Source: Oceanobacillus halotolerans
Lineage (GTDB): Bacteria; Bacillota; Bacilli; Bacillales; Amphibacillaceae
Reading direction: 5' to 3'
Assembly: GCF_010993955.1 (NCBI RefSeq)
Contig: NZ_WIXL01000003.1
Coordinates: 186,001 to 250,000 of the forward strand
Length of the DNA: 64,000 nucleotides
Part shown: positions 1 to 7,216 of the stretch, in pieces
Numbering within the stretch: the stretch's first letter is position 1
How the letters are laid out: each line of letters starts with the position of its first letter
Notes under the pieces: model-generated
The model's database searches: none
Told to the model about the DNA's origin: nothing
What the model saw: only the letters and a program-made list of their open reading frames with translations
Program-made: the position numbers and the translations under genes

Positions 1-83
1 TGTATATAATCCCAGGGGGTGATATAACTAATCATTAATGCAGCAGCTAAGACAATAGGGGAATACTTTCGAACAAGCTTCAT
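1..83 (-). CDS. N-terminal fragment of a membrane or secreted protein (runs off the window)
   Basis: The first 27 codons read leftward from an ATG whose complement lies at 81-83, after a good AAGGAG ribosome-binding site. The peptide starts MKLVRKYSPIVLAAALMISY, a basic start followed by a hydrophobic stretch typical of a signal peptide or first membrane segment. The rest lies outside the window, so the product cannot be named. Confidence 0.6.
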   Translation of the reverse strand, partial: MKLVRKYSPIVLAAALMISYITPWDYI

Positions 84-238
84 GATTAAAACTCCTTACT
101 TTTGTTCTATGTATTATTACGTTTTAGAGACCTGATTTGATTCACGGACAGGCACCAATCCAGTAGTAAATCATGATTCATTCATTAAATAAATCCTATT
201 ACACAAACTAATCCCAAACGAAAATGGAGGTTTTTTTC

Positions 239-445
239 ATGACGGAAAATAACGGAACACGTATAGAAGCACTGAAAGAACAGGCTCGTCGTTCTGGGTT
301 GTCTTATAATGAAGCAAAAGAATTTATTGCGAAAACTACAGGAGGAAAGGGAACGAATATCTACAGCGATACGGATGTGGAAGAAGTGAAAAGAAAGAAT
401 CAACAATCCAAAAGCAATAAGCACAACCTAAACCAACCTAACTAA
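239..445 (+). CDS. Gamma-type SASP-like small spore protein
   Basis: A 68-residue hydrophilic protein rich in Asn, Gln, Lys and Glu. The ATG at 239 follows GGAGG at 225-229, so the in-frame upstream start at 224 is not used. Residues about 38-58 read GTNIYSDTDVEEVKRKNQQS, which matches the repeat unit of gamma-type small acid-soluble spore proteins (GTEFASETDAQQVRKQNQQS in SspE-like proteins) in the G-T, S-x-T-D, V-[KR]-[KR]-x-N-Q-Q-S positions. Only one such unit is present, joined to an unrelated N-terminal half (GLSYNEAKEFIAKTTGG). In known gamma-SASPs the protein is a spore amino-acid reserve. A spore role here is an inference from this motif. It stands alone, followed by a terminator. 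Confidence 0.6.
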   Translation: MTENNGTRIEALKEQARRSGLSYNEAKEFIAKTTGGKGTNIYSDTDVEEVKRKNQQSKSNKHNLNQPN

Positions 446-476
446 ATTCGACAAAATTCGGGGAGTGACAGGCACC
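446..476. repeat. Dispersed 31-nt repeat, copy 1
   Basis: This reads ATTCGACAAAATTCGGG followed by GAGTGACAGGCACC. The same 31-nt block recurs at 3715-3745 and 15475-15505 with one to three changes. A shorter piece (GGACAGGCACCAA) is at 146-158. All copies are intergenic or overlap the end of a gene. Confidence 0.75.
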
Positions 477-498
477 AAAACCTACTCCCCGATTTTTT
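459..498 (+). terminator. Rho-independent terminator after the SASP-like gene
   Basis: CGGGGAGT (459-466) pairs with ACTCCCCG (484-491) and is followed by a run of T. The loop contains the GACAGGCACC part of the dispersed repeat. Confidence 0.7.
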
Positions 499-775
499 CT
501 AACCACTCCCGCAATTTCTTTTTCGGATAATATACTTCTTGATTTAACGTAATGTGCGGGACATCTGGATATTCTTGTAACAATGCTTTGGCATCTTTTT
601 TAGAAACACCCATGAAGGAATGAACATCACTTTCTTTGATCAACTCGTGTTCCTCCTCTTCGAATAATTTTTCCAATGAGTAGGAAGTTGCACCAGGATT
701 TTGAAAGTTTCTCAATCCATCTCCAATAAAATAACCAGCAACTGCAATCCCTATTGCCAAAAACAGTAAATCCAT
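482..775 (-). CDS. Membrane-anchored protein with an excisionase-like helix-turn-helix
   Basis: A 97-residue protein. The ATG at 775 has GAGGAG eight bases upstream, which is preferred over the earlier in-frame start at 793. Residues 1-20 (MDLLFLAIGIAVAGYFIGDG) form one membrane segment. The C-terminal half has the pattern of a MerR/excisionase-type DNA-binding fold: VHSFMGVSKKDAKALL, then a short strand, then YYPKKKLREWLEKIG, which resembles the usual 'fP+..L.+WL' ending. The fold is inferred from pattern only. Whether it binds DNA while anchored in the membrane is unknown. The neighbour on the same strand (818-1219) is also small and membrane-targeted. Confidence 0.55.
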   Translation of the reverse strand: MDLLFLAIGIAVAGYFIGDGLRNFQNPGATSYSLEKLFEEEEHELIKESDVHSFMGVSKKDAKALLQEYPDVPHITLNQEVYYPKKKLREWLEKIGE

Positions 776-817
776 ATGTATTCTCCTCACCAAACTAACT
801 CTATTATGTAGAAATGT

Positions 818-1219
818 TTAATAATCAAACTCAAAATTATCTATCAAGTATTCTTCTTCTGTTTCAATTACTTCAAATCTGATCCATCTATATTCTCCTG
901 TTGTATCGTGAAATCGAATTGTACCAGTCAACGCTCCAATATCATCTAACCAAACACCATCGTTTTCATTATAGTCTTCATCATATTCATACCATTTACT
1001 TTCGGCGAGATTTACGTATTCCTCTTGTGAAATTTTTGCTTGTAGATCTTCACTAAACAAGTCATATTGCTCCTCAAATTGCTTGTTCTGAAATTGTTCC
1101 CAATACGTTTCTAGCGTTAACTCTGGGGATGGGTCTTGTTCTTTTTCGCCCCCTTCAAAAATTTCTGCAGATACTAATACAATGAATACAACAAATAATC
1201 CTATGACTACTTTTTTCAA
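818..1219 (-). CDS. Secreted NTF2-like hypothetical protein
   Basis: A 133-residue protein with an N-terminal hydrophobic signal segment (residues 3-18) and no lipobox cysteine. The mature part is very acidic. Its layout (LETYWEQFQNKQFEEQYDLFS, a charged middle, and a C-terminal YRWIRFEVIETEEEYLIDNF) resembles small NTF2-like or DUF4878-type extracytoplasmic proteins. No catalytic motif is visible. The function is unknown. Confidence 0.55.
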   Translation of the reverse strand: MKKVVIGLFVVFIVLVSAEIFEGGEKEQDPSPELTLETYWEQFQNKQFEEQYDLFSEDLQAKISQEEYVNLAESKWYEYDEDYNENDGVWLDDIGALTGTIRFHDTTGEYRWIRFEVIETEEEYLIDNFEFDY

Positions 1220-1329
1220 CTACATCATCCCTAACTAATTTTATTATGTGTTATCAACAAAAAAAGATTTTATCAATTAGATGGCATCGAAATTTGAATT
1301 AGAATCTATCGATATACTGCTTGTCTCGG

Positions 1330-1401
1330 TCGAATGCACCTAATTGGTACTCAAATATGTAAAATAAACTAACCTGGGTATATTTCTCTTACTTCTACCA
1401 T
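1330..1401 (-). pseudogene. Remnant of an MKWxxVR-family gene (copy A)
   Basis: An AGGAGG site precedes ATG at 1401. The start MVEVREIYPG is followed by two stops within the next 10 codons. The leader and the first 12 codons match the better preserved copy at 32017-32262 (MKWQEVRELYPSQFV). It is the most degraded of four relics of this family in the window. Confidence 0.5.
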
Positions 1402-1658
1402 TTCCTTCTGATTCCTCCTCTCTCTGTTATTATAAATCATTAAGTAATAGATTCAATGAAAACTAGAGTCAAATAGTAATTAGACGACTCTCAAAAAGAT
1501 ATGATAGAGCTGTTAGTAAAAGATGGTTCATTAAGGAGCATATTACCAACCATTGGTCTGCCCTGTTTTGGTTAAACCTTAACAAAATCATGTAATCCCG
1601 ACGTGCGATTCAATAAATGTTTTATTTTAATCTGTTTGTGTAATCTTTTCCTTTATAG

Positions 1659-1987
1659 AGGATGTTCAAAAAGTCCAGTAAAAATGACACATCTAATTTC
1701 TTCGTTGGCTTGCATATCCGCTCCTTGGAAAAGAACTACACTTTTCCTGCGTGCGAAGTAGATTCGGGAGCATTCCTTGTGCTCACGTATTAATTGCATA
1801 CGCTCCGCTGCCGAGAGCTTCGCCGCCTCGAACTTTCGACTCGACAGGACGTGCTAGTATTGGCGTCGTCACAGGACGTGATGGTTTTAGCCAGTGAGAC
1901 TCGACAGGACGTTAGCGTGAGGCGTTGCAACAGGACCCCTGAGACTTTTGCCGACTCGGTCCTTTCTATCCTCCTTTTTGAACACGC
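1659..1987. repeat. MITE-like intergenic element, about 330 bp
   Basis: The left end GATGTTCAAAAAG (1661-1673) and the right end CTTTTTGAACACG (about 1974-1986) are inverted repeats. The interior is markedly more GC-rich than the flanks. It contains three or four copies of CGACAGGACGT-like units plus a GTTTTAGCCAGTGAGACTC segment that recurs near 59,860. Both strands have open frames here, but they look like by-products of the repeat. No transposase is present. Confidence 0.6.
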
Positions 1988-2672
1988 ACTTATAGATATA
2001 TAAGTTTTGTAGTAAGTTAGAATATAAATAGGAAGCAATTGAGTTCTTATTGAACACTCACCATTTTATTTGAACAAGAGGATGCAATTTTTCCGTACTA
2101 CACTTTCGCGCCTGAACAAATAAAAGCCATTAACCTTCACCCATGCATTATTCCTCCAGTGAAAACAACTGAAGTAACTTGCTTTGTCAACAACTTGCGG
2201 GATTAGTGACATTAAACCGATTAAACTCTCTTGATCCTCATAAAGTTGCCTTGATGCCCACCAGCCTCACTACCTTGATCAATAACAATATACATTGCTG
2301 CTTTTCATCTTCAAATTGCTCCTTTGACAGTAACTGTTCTCATTAGAATAATGTTATGTTGTTTTTACTTACTAATAACTCTCCTAGAAAGAATGCCAAA
2401 TGTAAAAGAACAAACAGGGACTTTTTCTTCAATTACAGTTTTATTTTGTCGTACTAAATTAAGAGCTAGAGGTCATAACCTCCTGCCCTTATTTTAAAGA
2501 AAAAATAGAGAATATATGACCCTTTTCTTAGTAGACTATTAGAAAAATTCACAAAGTGGGGGAAGTGTTTTCTTTCCTTTGTAAAGGTATCTGAAAAGGG
2601 TAGTTAATACATTAATTTTTGTCAAAGAGGCAGTCTATAAAATGAATTAATTCCCGTATCCATCCAACATCC
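1988..2672. other. Gene-poor stretch with a decayed gene
   Basis: No intact gene is visible in 685 bases. The middle (about 2080-2345) holds a nitronate monooxygenase relic on the minus strand, listed separately. From 2350 to 2672 there is AT-rich DNA without a recognisable promoter, hairpin or reading frame. Confidence 0.5.
2080..2345 (-). pseudogene. Relic of a nitronate monooxygenase gene
   Basis: Reading leftward, one frame gives AMYIVIDQGSEAGGHQGNFM, matching the FMN-site signature of nitronate monooxygenases (A-QGxEAGGHxG). After frameshifts come GLMSLIPQVVDKASYF and GGIMHG-RLMAFICSGAKV. These match the family's following blocks, usually (S/A)LxPQVVDAV and GGIxDGRGxxAALxLGAxGV. Stops and frame changes interrupt every block, and both ends are missing. 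This is a clear dead fragment of a flavin-dependent nitronate oxidase. Confidence 0.65.
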
Positions 2673-3503
2673 TCACATTGAAGGGTCAATCATTCTTCTT
2701 AAATATTCTCCATCAATAATTAGGTCGGCTATAAGACTTTTAAACATGGAAACTAATCCATAAATTCCTGCAATTTCCGCATCATTATAGTAGTTTTCTA
2801 ATAAAGATCGATTAACATTAACTGGATAAGGCATTTGGTGTGCAAGCTTAGCAGCCTTAGACCTTAGCCTGGCTGAAATGACTTTATATTCATCCGAACG
2901 AACATATGGTTTTAAATATTGCCAGCTTTCATCCAAAAATTCTGGATATAAGGCCAAAGCGCGAAAGTCGCTAGCGACATCAACTGACTGATGTACGTCG
3001 GCAATGTCAAGTAGTAATTTTTTTATAGGGGGTGGTGCTTCTGGGATATGCAATAGATCAATCTTGGGGAGAAATGGAAATACCCCTGGTTCTATAAATC
3101 CCTTAATCGTCTTCATGTCACCTTTAATTGGTCGATTGGCAAGGCTCTCTGACCACGCAGTAACAATAAGAAGGAGCTTTGGATTAACGTAATTAAAAGT
3201 AAAAATTATGTTTCTAATTTGTGCTGCTGTTTGTTCATCATAGTTGGACCAATTTATGTTTGGTGGTTGAATCGATATGGGTGGAAAGCGTAATAGTTGT
3301 ACCGCCTCTTCCATGTTTACGGTTAACATATTTTGCCGAACTTCTTTCCAGGCGACAGAAAAGAACTTATCGTACAATGCCATTGTCCTAAATATAAAAT
3401 TAACAACTGGTACCTTCAACACATATTTTATATCTTGATAAATGTAGGCAGTCTTGCCCTGTGCTTCAGATTCAAATATTTCTGGAACACCATAGTTATC
3501 CAT
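2673..3503 (-). CDS. DehI-family (halocarboxylic acid dehalogenase type) protein
   Basis: About 276 residues from the ATG at 3503, which has AGGTG six bases upstream. A GTG at 3512 is also in frame. The protein is built of two related halves: residues about 27-60 (DIKYVLKVPVVNFIFRTMAL then W-x-x-x-R) and about 166-200 (DIADVHQSVDVASDFRALAL, YPEFLDESW-QYLKP). This pseudo-two-fold arrangement is characteristic of DehI, the group I 2-haloacid dehalogenase, and its many uncharacterised relatives. Length fits the family (about 250-300). Dehalogenase activity is not established for most Bacillaceae members, so only the family call is firm. The gene stands alone. Confidence 0.65.
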   Translation of the reverse strand: MDNYGVPEIFESEAQGKTAYIYQDIKYVLKVPVVNFIFRTMALYDKFFSVAWKEVRQNMLTVNMEEAVQLLRFPPISIQPPNINWSNYDEQTAAQIRNIIFTFNYVNPKLLLIVTAWSESLANRPIKGDMKTIKGFIEPGVFPFLPKIDLLHIPEAPPPIKKLLLDIADVHQSVDVASDFRALALYPEFLDESWQYLKPYVRSDEYKVISARLRSKAAKLAHQMPYPVNVNRSLLENYYNDAEIAGIYGLVSMFKSLIADLIIDGEYLRRMIDPSM

Positions 3504-3580
3504 CTTTATCACCTACCATGTCACAAAACTATAATGCCATCATATGTTCTAAGTCTATTTGTGTTCGTCGAAAAAAACAT

Positions 3581-3612
3581 GGGGTCTTACTGCCCGTTAA
3601 GGCGAGATAAAA
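3581..3612. repeat. Short dispersed repeat (GTCTTACTG...GATAAA)
   Basis: GGGTCTTACTGCCCGTTAAG followed by GCGAGATAAA is repeated at 14183-14214 with three changes. It lies immediately before the terminator of the ort operon. Its function is unknown. Confidence 0.5.
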
Positions 3613-3646
3613 AAAGGATGCTAATCACAATGAGATTTGCATCCTT
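3605..3646 (-). terminator. Terminator of the ort operon
   Basis: On the minus strand AAGGATGC, a 16-nt loop and GCATCCTT are followed by seven T. It lies about 100 bases downstream of the aminotransferase stop codon and is oriented to end that transcript. Confidence 0.75.
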
Positions 3647-3714
3647 AATTACTCTTCCATTTAGTGTTTTCTCCCTAGAAATGAACCTATTAGTCAAATC
3701 CCCAGTTCTCAAAA

Positions 3715-3745
3715 ATTCGACAAAATTCGGGTAGTGACAGGCACT
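3715..3745. repeat. Dispersed 31-nt repeat, copy 2, overlapping a stop codon
   Basis: Same block as 446-476. On the minus strand it forms the hairpin GGTAGTG-CCTGT-CACTACC. The TAG inside this hairpin is the stop codon of the aminotransferase gene. The repeat therefore reaches into the coding end. Confidence 0.75.
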
Positions 3746-5087
3746 ACCACCCTTTTACGTTATCCAGTACACTATCAGGAACGCGGCCTTCTGCTACATC
3801 TTCAAAGGCTTCTGCCATAATTTGTAATGCCTTTTCGAGGTTTTCCTCGGAAATAGTGAGAGGTGGTGCTATTCGTAAGACGGAGCCTGAGAAGAATGTT
3901 AGAAATACACCTTTTTCCCAGCATCGCCAACAAATCTTAGCTGCCAATGAATTGCTTGGCTCTTTTGTCATGTGATCCGCTACAATATCAACTCCGAGCA
4001 TCAAGCCTTTTCCTCTTATATCACCAATCATATCGTAGGGTTCCTGCAACTGACGAAAATGATCACGTACACGTTCGCCTATTTCCTCAGATCGGCTAAC
4101 GAGTCCTTCATTCTCAATCACCTCTATTGTCCCTAATGCTGCTGCACAACTAATTGGATTTGCAGATAAAGAAAACGCACCAGCAGGCGGTTGCCATGAG
4201 ATTAAAATCTCACTTCTTCCAACCACTGCACTTAATGGCATGCCAGATGCAATCCCTTTCCCTAAGGAAATTAAATCAGGTTCTAAATCAAGATGTTCAC
4301 TTGCAAACCATCTTCCTGTCCGACCAAAACCTGTTTGGACCTCATCCGCTATAATCAGAATTTCATGTTTCCGGCACAACTCTTTCAACTTATTAATATA
4401 ACGTTGCGGCGGAACAATTACTCCTGAATCCCCTTGAATCGGTTCAATCACAATCGCTGCCGTCTCTTCTGGTAAACAAACCGTTTCCAATAAATGTTCA
4501 ATTTCCGCAATACACCGATCACTTTCTTGGTCACTATCTAATTCAGATCGATAAACATCTGGAAAAGGGATATGGTATACATCTGGTAAAAGAGGTCCCA
4601 TATGACGTCGCATTGGTGGACTAATAGCAGACACACTTAATGCACCATATGTATTCCCATGGTAAGAACGAGAATATGCAAGTATCTTTGTTTTCTTCGT
4701 ATAACTTCTAGCTAGTTTAATTGCAGTATCGTTCGCATCACTTCCAGATAAACCAAATGTTACTCGTTTCGGAAAATCCCCAGGGGTGAGTTGCGTCAGT
4801 TTTTCAGCTAATACAATCAGGTTTTCATGGCTGGCATAAGCAGGATTATAGTGAACTAATGTATCGATCTGTTCTTTCATCTTTTCTGTAATAACAGGAT
4901 GAGCATGTCCTGTGTTTGTGACACATGCACTGGATAAAAAGTCAATCCACTCATTTCCATCAAAATCACGTATAAGGTCTCCTTTTGCTTCCTTGACGAC
5001 TAGTGGAAAAAAGGGTAGCCTCATTCCTGTACCTAATACTTCCTCTTCTCTTTCTAGCAAATGAACATTATTCTCGGTAATATTCAC
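3744..5087 (-). CDS. Class III PLP-dependent aminotransferase
   Basis: 447 residues with a GTG start and a GGGGGAG site six bases upstream. Family landmarks are present: GSDANDTAIKLAR (about 115-127), SYHGNTYGAL (141-150), IADEVQTGFGRTG with the PLP-ring aspartate D248, and the Schiff-base lysine K277 in SLGKGIASGMP. It is closest to the acetylornithine/4-aminobutyrate/omega-amino-acid group; the amino donor cannot be read from the sequence. It is the last gene of an operon with ortA and ortB (17-nt gap). A plausible job is supplying or removing an amino group on the OrtAB substrate or product, which is an inference from context. A terminator lies about 100 bases downstream. Confidence 0.85.
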   Translation of the reverse strand: MNITENNVHLLEREEEVLGTGMRLPFFPLVVKEAKGDLIRDFDGNEWIDFLSSACVTNTGHAHPVITEKMKEQIDTLVHYNPAYASHENLIVLAEKLTQLTPGDFPKRVTFGLSGSDANDTAIKLARSYTKKTKILAYSRSYHGNTYGALSVSAISPPMRRHMGPLLPDVYHIPFPDVYRSELDSDQESDRCIAEIEHLLETVCLPEETAAIVIEPIQGDSGVIVPPQRYINKLKELCRKHEILIIADEVQTGFGRTGRWFASEHLDLEPDLISLGKGIASGMPLSAVVGRSEILISWQPPAGAFSLSANPISCAAALGTIEVIENEGLVSRSEEIGERVRDHFRQLQEPYDMIGDIRGKGLMLGVDIVADHMTKEPSNSLAAKICWRCWEKGVFLTFFSGSVLRIAPPLTISEENLEKALQIMAEAFEDVAEGRVPDSVLDNVKGW

Positions 5088-5104
5088 GAAAGCTCCCCCT
5101 CTTC

Positions 5105-6529
5105 TTATGAATGGTGAAAAGTGATCTCAGTTTCTAAATAGGACTCTATATAATCCAAATCCCGATTAACCTCTAATGATAGGAATTCTTTATCCACTGT
5201 TTCTAGGTTTCTAGCATCTACTTTATTCAATATGTTACGCAAATACGATTTCCGGATTCGTTCGATATCTACTTCTTGTACATCCATTTGCTGAATGTGT
5301 TCTGGAATCACAATTGCTGATCCTGGTTTATTATCGTGGGGATCGCCTTTTGTCACGGTCACTCCTTGGTTCTTTGCAAAATTAAGCTGAGCGGTTGGAT
5401 GTTTTCCTGCACCAGTATATTCGGACTCCTGGACAACCACAATTTCATCTTCATCCAATTGTTGTGCCAATACTAACGCAGCCGCTAAGGATGTATTACC
5501 AGCAGGACCTCTTTCTAACCCTTCCAGTTTTGCTAACAATTCCGTTGCATAAAACACTTCACCCTGGGTAACCGTTACAAATCGATCTAAATAACGTAAT
5601 GGTCGTGCTGCATTTCGGGGAACATCCGAACGATCTGGATTTGTCGTAAATGGCATGCTAAACCCAGTATGTCCAGTTGTGAATGATTTTCGATTAAAAT
5701 CCTCATCTGAAGCCATATGTAATCCCTTTAAATCCACCGAAACACCAACGATTTTTGAATGTTTATTTCCAAACTTTTTAAGGCCTCTAGCCGTACCTGT
5801 TACATTTCCTCCCCCTGCATGTGTGACACATACAGCAGCAGGTTCTTTCCCATATTGTTCTTGTACTTGACGTGCTAGCTCATATCCTAATGATTCCACA
5901 CCAGCAATGGCATATGGAGAGTATAGAGAAGCATTAAAATAGCCAGTTTCCTCCAACATGGTTAACGCAGTATAGAAAAGTTCTGGCCCAACCGATAGCT
6001 GTATTACCTCAGCACCAAGAGCCTCACATTTTCTCGCCTTTTCCACAATTTCTGGCTGTCCTAACCCTTTACTGTCAAAGGTTTCTTGTAAAATAATGCA
6101 TTTCAACCCTTGCTTGGCTGCCTGACTAGCTACAGCAGCACCATAATTCCCACTCGTAGCTGCAATAACACCTTTAAACCCTTTTCGTTTCGCTTCATAA
6201 ACAGCTAAGGCTGCACGGCGGTCTTTAAAACTACCAGAAGGGTTGGCTGCTTCATCCTTCATTACGATGGTTGCACCTTTTCCTTTAGGAGATATTTTGC
6301 GAATTAGCTTGGTTAGGTGTTTTAATTCCCACAAAGGTGTCTGACCTACTTGTGTTTCGTTTTGAATGTTCATTACTTCATCTATTGAATAACTTAAGTC
6401 ACTCATCATTTTTTCATAATCAAATGCAATAGCACCTTGCTTGAACGTCTCATAATCTATTTGTAACGAATCTTCCATAATTTTGTTTTTTCGCTGCATG
6501 ACTTGTTCATACATTTGATCGGAATTCAT
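5105..6529 (-). CDS. ortB: 2-amino-4-oxopentanoate thiolase, beta subunit (OrtB)
   Basis: 474 residues of the fold type II PLP family (threonine synthase/cysteine synthase-like). The PLP lysine is K102 in NPSGSFKDRRAA, the phosphate-binding glycine loop is THAGGGNVTGTARG (about 234-247), and SGNYGAAVASQAAKQ is the substrate-side loop. Length and the unusual N-terminal extension match OrtB, which with OrtA splits 2-amino-4-oxopentanoate with CoA into alanine and acetyl-CoA in oxidative ornithine breakdown. The OrtA gene lies directly upstream (49-nt gap), which supports the call. The other pathway genes (ornithine racemase, aminomutase OraSE, diaminopentanoate dehydrogenase) are not in the window. 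Confidence 0.85.
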   Translation of the reverse strand: MNSDQMYEQVMQRKNKIMEDSLQIDYETFKQGAIAFDYEKMMSDLSYSIDEVMNIQNETQVGQTPLWELKHLTKLIRKISPKGKGATIVMKDEAANPSGSFKDRRAALAVYEAKRKGFKGVIAATSGNYGAAVASQAAKQGLKCIILQETFDSKGLGQPEIVEKARKCEALGAEVIQLSVGPELFYTALTMLEETGYFNASLYSPYAIAGVESLGYELARQVQEQYGKEPAAVCVTHAGGGNVTGTARGLKKFGNKHSKIVGVSVDLKGLHMASDEDFNRKSFTTGHTGFSMPFTTNPDRSDVPRNAARPLRYLDRFVTVTQGEVFYATELLAKLEGLERGPAGNTSLAAALVLAQQLDEDEIVVVQESEYTGAGKHPTAQLNFAKNQGVTVTKGDPHDNKPGSAIVIPEHIQQMDVQEVDIERIRKSYLRNILNKVDARNLETVDKEFLSLEVNRDLDYIESYLETEITFHHS

Positions 6530-6578
6530 ATCCTATCCCTTCTTTCCTACTATTGATAGAATTAAAGTCCTTGAACTG

Positions 6579-6878
6579 TTATTTGTTTTCAAGAATTTTC
6601 TTTTCTTCTTCACCAATATCAAGTAATTCCATAACAGGAGGTCCATACCCATGATTATAACCAGGGTTCTCTTCCACTAGCTCACCTGTAATTATTCGTC
6701 CACTCAATGTTTTAATATCAGCTTGATCGTTTACATTAGTATCTTCTAAAAGGTATCCTCTTGCTCTCATTTCATATGAAACCTTTTTTGTATCATCCGG
6801 TAAACGATTGGATCTATCTTCTGGTCTTAGTAATATATTCTTTATTTCTACCCAAGTTCCTTCTTTTATTTCCCCCAT
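6579..6878 (-). CDS. ortA: 2-amino-4-oxopentanoate thiolase, alpha subunit (OrtA)
   Basis: About 99 residues. Two adjacent ATG codons (6881, 6878) follow GGGAGG; the second has the better seven-base spacing. The small beta-rich protein has the OrtA pattern: GTWVEIKNILL, RLPDDTKKVSYEMRARGYLL, then IKTLSGRIITGELVEENPGY and a C-terminal PPVMELLDIG. OrtA is the partner of OrtB; its separate role is not well defined. It is the first gene of the three-gene operon. The divergent nhaC gene starts about 340 bases away. Confidence 0.85.
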   Translation of the reverse strand: MGEIKEGTWVEIKNILLRPEDRSNRLPDDTKKVSYEMRARGYLLEDTNVNDQADIKTLSGRIITGELVEENPGYNHGYGPPVMELLDIGEEEKKILENK

Positions 6879-6881
6879 CAT

Positions 6882-7216
6882 ATCGCCTCCCTTTGTTAAA
6901 ATTACCACTATAAATTATAGCGTGTCAATAAAATAGAGAGACTCCTGTGAATATTTTATCATTAAGCATAATTGTAACTTTTTATACATTTTCACTCACA
7001 TTTGAAAGGATAATTTATATTTACTTTAAACATCCTTTTATGTACAATTATGAATACATGTAATTTTTAGGCATTGTATGGAAATTTCGTTTGTAAAGTT
7101 GTGCAAAACTAGTTATTTTTTGAAAACGACATCATATATGCTCAACTAAGGAGGTGAAAAAACAGTAGCATAATACAACTAAAAAATCTAAAATACTAAT
7201 TTGGGAGGGAAATAAA
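6882..7216. other. Divergent intergenic region between ortA and nhaC
   Basis: This 335-base AT-rich spacer must hold both promoters. On the ortA side the minus strand contains TTGACA and TATAAT-like hexamers near 6917-6932, but too close together to be one sigma-A promoter. No convincing sigma-54 GG/GC element or long palindrome was found by eye. A strong GGAGG at 7149-7153 precedes no sensible reading frame. Confidence 0.4.

Noticed and set aside
1790-2038. Overlapping open frames in the MITE-like element
   Set aside because: Both strands are open because of repeated GC-rich units. No ribosome-binding site, and composition is unlike the real genes.
3333-3734. 133-codon plus-strand frame
   Set aside because: It is mostly antisense to the DehI-family gene and contains the ort terminator and two dispersed repeats.
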